Source: Nicotiana tabacum (lineage: Eukaryota > Streptophyta > Magnoliopsida > Solanales > Solanaceae). From it: a stretch of 64,000 nt of DNA. Positions 56,278-64,000 of this stretch are shown in pieces. The stretch is from the NCBI RefSeq assembly GCF_000715075.1, contig NC_134101.1, forward strand, positions 25,164,822 to 25,228,821, read 5' to 3'. Below the pieces are notes generated by a model. The model was not told the origin of the DNA and did no database searches. It was given only the letters and a program-made list of their open reading frames with translations. Position 1 is the first letter of the stretch; the number at the start of each line of letters is the position of its first letter. The position numbers and the translations under genes are program-made.

Positions 56278-59249
56278 TGTAATGACCCGACCAGTCATTT
56301 TGAGCTCTAGCACGTCGTCTAGCGGTTTGAAACCTTGAGTAGCGTAACTTCAGGTATTATGACTTGTACGTGTGGTCGGAATTGAATTTCGGGAAGTTCG
56401 GAGTTGATTTGGAAAGAAAATTCTAATTTTGGAAGCTTTAAGTTGGAAGTACTATGTTTGACTTTTGAGTAAATGACCTCAGAATCGGGATTTGAAGGTC
56501 CCAATAGATTCGTATGGTGATTTCGGACTTGGGCATATGTTCGGATTGAGTGCCGGGTGGTCTGGGAGTATTTTGACGCTTATTACAGAAGGTTGGTATT
56601 TTGAAGGTTTAAGAATTCCCTAGTTTGGGTTGAACTGGACTTTTTGATATCGGGGTCGGATTTTGATTCTGAAAGTGGGAGTAGGTCCATAATGTCAATT
56701 ATGACTTGTGTGCAAAATTTGAGATCAATTGGACTTGATTTGATAGGTTTCGGCGTAGAATGTAGTAGTTTGAAGTTTTAAAGTTCATAAAGCTTGAATT
56801 GGGGTGCGATTCGTGGTTTTGATGTTGTTTGATGTGATTTGAGGCCTCGAGCAGGTTCGTGTTATGTATTGGGACTGGTTGGTGTGATTGGACGGGGTCC
56901 CGAAAGCCTCGGGTGTATTTCGGGGTGGTTTCAGACCAATTCTGGCTGTTTTGGCTGCTGTTGTTGGTTTTGGTTTTGTCCTTCGCGAATGCGAAGGGAG
57001 TCCCGCGTTCGTGAAGAAGGGTTTTTGGGCGGTTGATTTTTGTTCATCGCGAACGCGACCCAGGGGTTGCAAAAGCGGAGAAGGGCCTGAGGAACCTACG
57101 CGAACGCGAAGGGGCGATCACGAACACGTAGAAGGAAAGGGGGAGCTGGGCCTGGAGCAGGTGGCCTTCGCGAATGCGGCTCTTGGACCGCGAAGGGGCC
57201 GGGGTCTGAGGCTTCGCGAATGCGGTGTTGGTGACGCGAACGCGAAGAGGAATTTTGGGGCAGTGGCATTTGGTCGTCGCGAACGTGAGGCGTTTCACGC
57301 GAACACGAAGAAGGGTCGCATATGCAGTGTATAAGTTTGCAAAAATGGGTTTTGGCTCATTTTATCTCAAATCTTCCATGGGAGCCGAGCTAGTGTCGAT
57401 TTTGGAGGAGCTTCTTCGTCACCCATCACAAGGTAAGTGATTTACACTTATTACAAGTTAAATACCTGGTTTATATATGGATTTAAACATGAAAATTAGT
57501 AGAAATTTGAGATTTTTAAGAAAAACCTAGAAATTGATATTTTTAGATTTTGACCACGAAATTGGACATGGAAGTTGGAATAAATGATATATTTAAGTTC
57601 CTGGTATTATGGGTAAAGTGTGTCTTCGAAAATTTTCGGAATCCGGGCACGTGGGCCTGATGGTCGATTTTATGAACTTTTTGAGTGGAGTTGGGAATGT
57701 TTAAAATGATTAATTATGGGTATTAGAATATATTCTGATGGGTTTGCACATTTGTTGAATAGTTTTGGATCGACGGGCATTAGTTTGAGGTGTTAGAGAG
57801 GCTTTGGAGTCGGTTATGGAACTTCGGAGCGAGGTAAGTCTCTTCTCTAACTCTGTGAGGGGGGAAACCACCCCTAGGTGATGTATTTGTTATGTGTTAC
57901 TTGTTGTGGGGGCTACGTACGCACCAGGTGACGAGAGTCCGTGCGTAGCTAGATTCATGTTATGTCAGGGTAGACTTAGGTTCCCGTCATACTATAACTA
58001 TACTATTTGAGTTGTCTCTTGCCTAATAAATTCCCTTATTCTACATTACGACTTGAGACTAGACTTGCGTAGAGTGATAGGCTTGTTATTGTAGAGATTT
58101 GACGGGCTTCATGATAAGCCGCTGATTTAATTGTACTCTCCTACGCAATTCTCCCGTGTTATGCGTTCTCACCGAAATGTTCCCTTAAAAATCTATAACT
58201 CACACGACTATTCGTGAGTGGGGTCGAGGACCCGTCAAAGCTTCTTATTCTAATGGGATCAGGCCATTCGCCTCGACATGAAAAATACATCTATGGTTTG
58301 TGTCTTTCGACCATCGACAGTGCGCACACTATGATGGATCGGGTCGTACGCCACGATAAGATTTATGTACCACACTCTCATAGGAGCGTGTCATTCGCCT
58401 TGGTAAGAAAATAGATGTATCTATGGTTTGGAAATGTTATGATGGATCGGGTCGTACGCCTCGGCATTTCTATAAAATACTTTTATAAAATCGTGCATAA
58501 TAATTGGCTAGAAGCCAGCACATCTGTGAGTTTTTCTTGATTGAACTATGACGACCTATCTGGTAAGGTCCATTATATATATACTCCGATTGAGGCTGTA
58601 GCCACTAGCTGAGAGTTTGAGTTATTGCTGAGAGCAGGATTGTACCACGTATTATACTTGCTACTTCGTTTATCTTCTCTGATTCACATCTGTTTACTTC
58701 TACTAAATCTGTCTTATTGGACCACTAGTAAGTGTCGATGTCGACCCCTCGTCACTACTTCTTTGGGGTTAGGCTAGATACTTACTGGGTACGCATTGAT
58801 TTACGTACTCATACTACACTTGCTGCACTTTTTGTGCAGGTACACATATGTCCGGTGGTCTTTGGGCGCAGAGGCGCGGCCATTTCGGGGACTTTACCAT
58901 GAGTTGCATCTCATGATACGATCCGCAGCCTACGGAGTCTCTATTAGAGTTATTTATATTTTCCTGTCTAACTTATATTCTAGGCAGATGTTGTATTTTA
59001 TTTTATTTCCTAGTTGATGCGCATGCACTTGTGACACCGGATTTTGGAGGTTTCCTTTAGGTTATTCATTATTGTGGATCGTGTAAATATTTTTATTTAC
59101 TCTGTAAATTATCTTTTATACTATTCAATTAAGGAAAATGATGATTTCAGAATACTAAAACGAGTAATTAAATTGACTAAACACTATTAGCTTGCCTGAC
59201 GGCGGTGTTAGGCGCCATCATGACCTATAGCGGATTTTGGGTCATGACA
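56278..59249 (+). repeat. 3' LTR of the pol-less element
   Basis: 2972 bp, ends GGGTCATGACA. CpG-palindrome array 56980-57320, donor-like GT at 57433, stem-loop 57912-57949, GTCG/CGGC hairpin 58451-58465, acceptor-like CTGCACTTTTTGTGCAG ending 58839, terminal dyad GCCTGAC/GTTAGGC. Its last ~73 bp recur at 60646-60718. Confidence 0.93.
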
Positions 59250-59839
59250 CACAACTCCAAAGGTTTCTAGGAAGCCTTAATTATATTTCTCCTTTCATAA
59301 AGGACCTTGCTAAGTATACTTCAATTCTTCATGAAAGATTAAAGAAAAATCCAAAAGCATGGACTGATGATCATAGTAAATCGGTCAGATAGATTAAGCA
59401 GAATGTTAATAATCTTCTATGTCTTACACTTGCTAATCCAAGCTGGGCAAAGGTTGTTGAAACTGATGCCTCGGATATAGGATATGGTGGGATATTAAAA
59501 CAGTATTCCCCAACGGATAAACAAGAATATCTTGTTCAATTATATTCGGGAAAATGGAATAATTTCCAAAAGAGTTATGCTATTATGGCTAAGAAAATCC
59601 TTGCCATAGTAAAATGTGTGCTAAAGTTCCAGACTGATTTATACAATTAGAAGTTTTTAATAAAAATTAATTGCCAAGAAACAAAGTTTATCTTTAATAA
59701 AGATTGTAAACATGATGTCTCTAAACAGATGTTTGCAAGATGGCAAGCCCTGTTAGCTCCATTTGATTTTGAGATTATTTATAAAAAAGGGACAGATAAT
59801 AGTCTCACTGACTTTCTTACTAGAGAATTTTTGAATTAA
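59250..59839 (+). pseudogene. RT end and RNase H of the pararetrovirus-like copy
   Basis: The frame shows the RT thumb/connection segment (FLGSLNYISPFIKDLA), RNase H catalytic TDASDIGYGG, YSGKWNNFQKSYAIM, CQETKFIF, and the conserved C-terminus ARWQALLAPFDFEI then DFLTREFLN before TAA at 59837-59839. In-frame stops: TAG 59390-59392 and TAG 59648-59650; the duplicate at 60646-61197 has sense codons at both places. Lack of an integrase afterwards supports a pararetrovirus rather than a gypsy origin. Confidence 0.85.
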
Positions 59840-59865
59840 TAATTACTTTAGTTTTATGACAGAAT

Positions 59866-60639
59866 ATGAGACCTGCATATAGACTTCCTCGAGGGAGGGG
59901 ACGAGGAAGAAAATCAGAATCTTCTTATGGCAGAGGAGATATTCTAGCTCAGATAGGAAATCAGCAGCTAATAGCTGCCAATATCACATGAACATCAGGT
60001 TTTAATACAGACCACCCAATGTACAAATAATTTTTGGATTCTATGAAATCCAAACAAGACATAGACAACAATCCTCCATCATATTCCTCAGCATTGGCAG
60101 ATGATAGCCATGATAACATTGAGGTTTATAACCAGAAAGAAGGAAAAGAGTTAATAATTCTTTTGGAACAATCCGATCTAAAATGGAAGGATAACCCCTG
60201 GCAAATCATGACCAGGTATTTTGATACAACATCATATGTTACCACTGCATACAAATACAAAATAAATTATGAGTTAATTCTTTCATCTACTGGTTCCGCT
60301 GAAATTCAGCATTTTTATCCAGCAAATACAAAGAGAATTTATAATTTTTCTAAAATTATTATTAAAAAAGGTACTAGCCTCAGATGAATCGGGAATGAGT
60401 ACATTAAAAGAGAGGGAATATACCCATCTAGAACAGATAGTCTCGGTAAAGTTCAATTACTGGGATTATAGTAAAAGTTTTAATAAAACTTTATTATATG
60501 AGAACCTTAATAGGAAACACTCTTGGTTTATAAAATTATATTCCAATTTGTTTGAATAACAGATACCAAATTGGTTCTGTAAATGGTGGATATCACATGG
60601 TCTATTGTTAGAAATACTTCCGCCAATTTTTAAGAGTTG
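59866..60639 (+). pseudogene. Downstream ORF of the pararetrovirus-like copy, product unknown
   Basis: From the ATG at 59866, 27 bp after the RNase H stop, a frame starts MRPAYRLPRGRGRGRKSE and contains GDILAQIGNQQL. It has stops TGA 59989-59991 and TAA 60028-60030 and runs to 60387. A frameshift near 60380 leads into a second frame (GMSTLKEREYTH, FNYWDYSKSFNKTLLYE, RKHSWFIKL) that reaches 60639 with another TAA. The central part has WKDNPWQIMTRYFDTTSY. The Arg/Gly-rich start suggests RNA binding. Movement-related or virion-associated roles are possible, but I do not recognise the family with certainty. Confidence 0.6.
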
Positions 60640-60645
60640 AACTTG

Positions 60646-61197
60646 CCTAAACACTGTTGTCTTGCCTGACGGCGGTGTTAGGCGCCATCACGGACTATAG
60701 TGGATTTTGGGTCATGACACACAACTCCAAAGGTTTCTAGGAAGCCTTAATTATATTTCTCCTTTCATAAAGAATCTTGCTAAGGATATTTTAATTCTTT
60801 ATGAAAGATTAAAGAAGAATCCAAAAGCATGGACTGATGATCATAGTAAATCGGTCAGATGGATTAAGCAGAAGATTAATAATCTTCCATGTCTTACACT
60901 TGCTAATCCAAGCTGGGCAAAGGTTGTTGAAACTGATGTCTCGGATATAGGATATGGTGGGATATTAAAACAGTGTTCCCCAACTGATAAACAAGAATAT
61001 CTTGTTCAATTCTATTCGGGAAAATAGAATAGTTCCCAAAAGAAATATGCTATTGTGGCTAAGGAAACTCTTGCCAAAGTAAAATGTGTACTAAAGTTCC
61101 AGACTGATTTATACAATCAGAAGTTTTTAATAAAAACTGATTGTCAAGCAGCAAAGTTTATCTTTAATAAAGATTATAAACATAATGTCTCTACATA
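60646..61197 (+). repeat. Partial duplicate of the LTR/RNase H junction
   Basis: This ~552-bp segment repeats about 59177-59728: first the last ~73 bp of the 3' LTR of the 49166-59249 element, then the pararetrovirus-like RT/RNase H segment from its exact insertion junction. It has its own defects (TAG near 61025) but lacks two stops seen in the first copy. It ends abruptly within RNase H. Confidence 0.9.
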
Positions 61198-62560
61198 GTT
61201 TATACATTAATTATATATAATTATACACGTATAATACACAAATTATACTTATCTTATACCTTCACCAGCTATTTTTAGTTTAAGCGATTGGGTGGACGGA
61301 TGTTTAGGTTAATTCTTCTTAGAAAGATCTAGTATGGGCAAGTCAAGACCCAAATATTCGACTTGGGGGAGATTTTGACCGACTATGTTTAAGGACGGTA
61401 TTTGAATTTTTCCTATATAATATAATTGAAAAATAAGCATAACTTAAAAAGCGATAAACATGCGTTTCTACTCCTTCTTGGCTCTTGCACATAAAAAGAG
61501 AGTGATGCATAGACAAATTATGATACATATTACGCCTATTTTTATACAATAAAAGTCATAAGACCAGATGGTATATATGAAGAATTTTGACTTATTTGCA
61601 CCTTACACTATTAGTGACGTGTACCTTAACTAATTACATCAAACTATTTATGTAGCTTTGTAAATTATCAAATTGGGTAAATTATTAAAGTTGCATGTCA
61701 ATGTAAGTCATTTTAACTTGATAGTATACAAAATTATGCACTATTTCAATATATAAAAATTAAATTCTTATAATATTAAAATACCAATTTCATGAGAAAT
61801 ACCTTGAAAAGGGGACCTAAGAACCACTTATGTTCCTTCGGCCCACTACCAATAATGAATCAAAAGAATTGGCGCATTTACTTACTGGAATACCCACATC
61901 ACTTTCAAAAGAGTGGTTGGAACCTTTTGAAAAATGATAACCATAGCAGAATTTTATGGTTGTCCACTCTATGACCCCAATATACTTAGTTTCTATATTT
62001 CTATATTATCATTGTCGTATTAGAAAGTTTATGGAACAGCTTAAAGCTGCCTTCTCGCTCAAGCACAATAATTAAAACTTTCCTTAAGTCCACAAATGTG
62101 TAAACAAATAGATTTCAGCAGCCGTTTTACGCTTTATACGTTCCCTTGTCTAGATCCAATGCAGAAACAATTAAGTCTAGAAACAGCTACAACGAGGTCG
62201 TTCACATTTTTCATAAACGAAATCATCCCTTACTATTGTGTAAAGTTATTTGCATTAGTAATTTAAGAAAATAATGAATAGAAAAGAATATACGTTTTTC
62301 CGTCCAATCTATAGCAAAGAGATGGTTCCATAAAAAATATTATTTATTTTAAATTTAGAATTCTTTATCCCTTTGTTAGTTTTATTTTTTTTAAAAACGT
62401 GTGACAAGTGTAACAACTAAATTTCGTTCCTGAAAAATAATAATCAAGACAAGAAATATAGCGACAAATATTATATTCAATTTCAAGTGATGAGGTTGCA
62501 ATCTCTAGAATATCTCGAATCTAAATAGATGTAGTCCTCTGATTCTTCTCCTCACGAACG
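61198..62560. other. AT-rich sequence without recognisable genes
   Basis: No supported ORF, RNA gene or repeat seen on either strand. Confidence 0.6.
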
Positions 62561-62821
62561 ATGGTTCAAGAGCTTGAGAGCTTGATCTTGAACTTGACGG
62601 ATTTCAGATTTGTGGTGCGTTACGAACAATTTGAAGATCGTCACGAACCAGAATTTGTTGTTGGGTTATCAAGAACGGAAGATTTGATGCCGCCCGCTTA
62701 TGATTTGCGTTCACCTTTGGGATTTGACCACAGACGAAGATTGCAGATGGGGATGGAGACCTTGATGCTATTCTTCAGAACTTCTTTAGCCTTTCCTTCT
62801 GCTTACTTGCTTGTTCCTTAG
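62561..62821 (+). CDS. Short ORF of unknown significance (86 aa)
   Basis: Begins MVQELESLILNLTDFRF and ends FPSAYLLVP. It is in somewhat less AT-rich DNA than its surroundings and has an acidic-to-basic middle (YEQFEDRHEPEF, FDHRRRLQ). No family is recognised, no intron signals are evident and no upstream TATA is obvious. It could be a chance frame or the exon remnant of a host gene. Confidence 0.2.
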   Translation: MVQELESLILNLTDFRFVVRYEQFEDRHEPEFVVGLSRTEDLMPPAYDLRSPLGFDHRRRLQMGMETLMLFFRTSLAFPSAYLLVP

Positions 62822-63881
62822 CCTTCTCCCATATAGGTGTGGGGTAGAGTAGTCTCCAAGAAAACCCTAGTGGGTCATTGGTCTTGAGGTTTATGGGCCA
62901 ACTCATTTTATAGAAGACCAATTGACAAGCTAGCCCAATAATACATTGGACTTTTATTTAAATTAATTTATTTTAGATTTAAATAATCGACTTGATTATA
63001 CTAGCCCATAGTATCATTTGGACTAATATGTATTTAATATATGATAAGATCCAAATTACTTATGGATTCAAATTTAATAAAATTTTAATTATCTACAAAT
63101 GCCCTCTGCTTCAAAGCTTGTCGAGGTGTAGACTTATCGTAAATTGAAGACATGATTTGAAGTAACCGTTGTGAAGCCAATGGACATTTTTTAGTGTGGC
63201 CTGGCATAATGAAGAAGGTCTTAATCCAGATAGAATGGACGATGTAGCTTTGCCTTGATTTTTTTTTTTTTGAAGATAAGTTAATGACTTTCTCACGGCA
63301 TGCAAGAACCCAGTAGAAGAATTACTCCTCGAATGGAGTATCTTAATTGCCCATCAATGTACCAAATATTCCTTATTTGGATTTTTTTTTTGGCAAACTG
63401 ATTGTTTCCAAGCAACAAACCAATTTGATGGCTAAGTATAAGCTCATTATACGTAGATAATAGCTTTAATTACAAATGAGCTCAGAGGAAACGTAAATTT
63501 TCTCTTTTGGATTAATGCTAAAAACTTTTCATAATTTGCCCAAATTGTTCTTACAATGAAGCTCATTCCTATTTTTGAAGAGGAGTTGGAGATTTTTCTA
63601 AGTATCCTTACCTTTTGGAAAATAGGAATGGGAGCTTTCCCTAAGCCTTTTGGTCATTATAAATTTTACACGAGACCCTCTTTTACTCCTTTTATGGAAT
63701 TAATTCATTCCATTTAGAATAATTTTCCAACCCTCCTCTTATTCATACAAGCTTCCAAACGAGAAGCCTTACGAGAATTCTTATTTTCTTTTACCATAAA
63801 ATATTTCCAAGTCAACTAGGAATTGGCTTTTCTTTTAAAGAAAAATTTTGATCACCAAGCTAAAGAGCCGACTCAATATTA
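62822..63881. other. AT-rich sequence without recognisable genes
   Basis: Mostly AT-rich, with GCCCAATAAT- and TAGCCCATAG-like segments (about 62930-63010) that resemble plant LTR text, but no paired copy is in the window. Confidence 0.5.
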
Positions 63882-63889
63882 TATATAAG
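63882..63889 (+). promoter_or_regulatory. Possible TATA box near the right edge
   Basis: TATATAAG is followed ~80 bp later by CACTG|GTAAGCTC, a plausible 5' splice site (GT at 63970). A transcription unit or an LTR may start here and continue outside the window. Confidence 0.35.
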
Positions 63890-64000
63890 GAGCATACCAT
63901 GCAGCCACGCTCACCACCAATTCATGAAATTTCTTAACTCTTCGCTAGCTTCCTTTGAAGGTCTCACTGGTAAGCTCTCTTTCCATCATTCTTTACCTGT

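Larger units (their letters stand above)
49166..59249 (+). mobile_element. LTR retrotransposon without gag or intact pol
   Basis: LTRs 49166-52098 (2933 bp) and 56278-59249 (2972 bp), PBS, conserved leader block and polypurine tract are present. The duplication is CACAG (49161-49165) versus CACAA (59250-59254), one mismatch. The internal 4.18 kb has no long ORF. A faint integrase-like stretch can be traced near 52980-53110. The truncated element at 37244-40480 carries related internal sequence, so this is a family of non-autonomous elements. Confidence 0.92.
40570..61197 (+). mobile_element. Endogenous pararetrovirus-like (Caulimoviridae-like) copy, broken into pieces
   Basis: Pieces in one orientation: capsid/nucleocapsid-like (40570-42110), protease (42075-42431), RT (42640-42858, 46165-46337, 49077-49165), RT end and RNase H (59250-59839), a further ORF (59866-60639) and a partial duplicate (60646-61197). 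They are separated by LTR insertions whose target duplications show the pieces were once contiguous. No integrase and no own LTR are seen, and the RNase H and Gly-Trp-Trp capsid-like features fit a caulimovirid more than a Metaviridae element. It is incapable of expression: many stops, frameshifts and a missing RT core. Confidence 0.72.

Noticed and set aside
56888..57334. 148-aa frame in the LTR
   Set aside because: Array by-product in the 3' LTR; not preserved in the 5' LTR.

Overview
The window looks like gene-poor, repeat-dense nuclear DNA of a flowering plant, most probably a member of the Solanaceae (a Nicotiana-like genome is my best guess, not proven). No intact host protein-coding gene could be supported. 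Almost everything readable is retroelement sequence: a Ty1-copia element, a Ty3-gypsy chromovirus, several related long LTRs, a Tat/Ogre-like fragment, a hAT-type miniature element and a broken pararetrovirus-like (Caulimoviridae-like) copy. All coding regions carry stops or frameshifts.

Layout. 1-3960: 3' part of a minus-strand Tat/Ogre-like gypsy element (integrase end, long 3' untranslated region with an ~86-bp tandem array, polypurine tract, start of the 3' LTR). 4150-5756: minus-strand copia fragment (gag, leader, LTR). 5762-24612: complete copia element with a 5-bp target duplication (ATAAT), split inside its integrase by a complete Tekay/Del-type chromovirus (9283-20619, duplication GCTAG). 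24618-26186: AT-rich sequence without genes. 26195-26918: hAT-like element with an 8-bp duplication. About 25880-61197: a pararetrovirus-like insertion broken by five LTR-type insertions: a gag-only element (27170-37199, minus), a truncated chimeric element (37244-~40480), two solo LTRs (42859-46164 and 46338-49076, both minus) and a pol-less element (49166-59249, plus). 61198-64000: AT-rich sequence with one unconvincing short ORF and a possible promoter at the right edge.

How the parts relate. Exact or near-exact 5-bp duplications, plus continuity of the older reading frame across each insertion, give a clear order: copia before chromovirus, and pararetrovirus-like copy before the LTR elements. 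Six long LTR lineages (~2.7-3.8 kb) share the terminal sequence TGTNAYGACC...GGGTCRTGACA and one internal plan: a CpG-palindrome array, a TATA-like site, a GTAAGTG donor-like site, a stem-loop whose loop is AGGTGACGAG, often a tandem hairpin array, a hairpin ending in TGTGCAG, and a terminal dyad. Stem sequences differ between lineages while pairing is largely kept, and the loop is nearly invariant in nine LTR copies. A leader block just after the primer-binding site is also shared by the gag-pol, gag-only and gag-less elements, which suggests cis-acting RNA signals for trans-mobilisation. These RNA-level signals are the most interesting part of the window.
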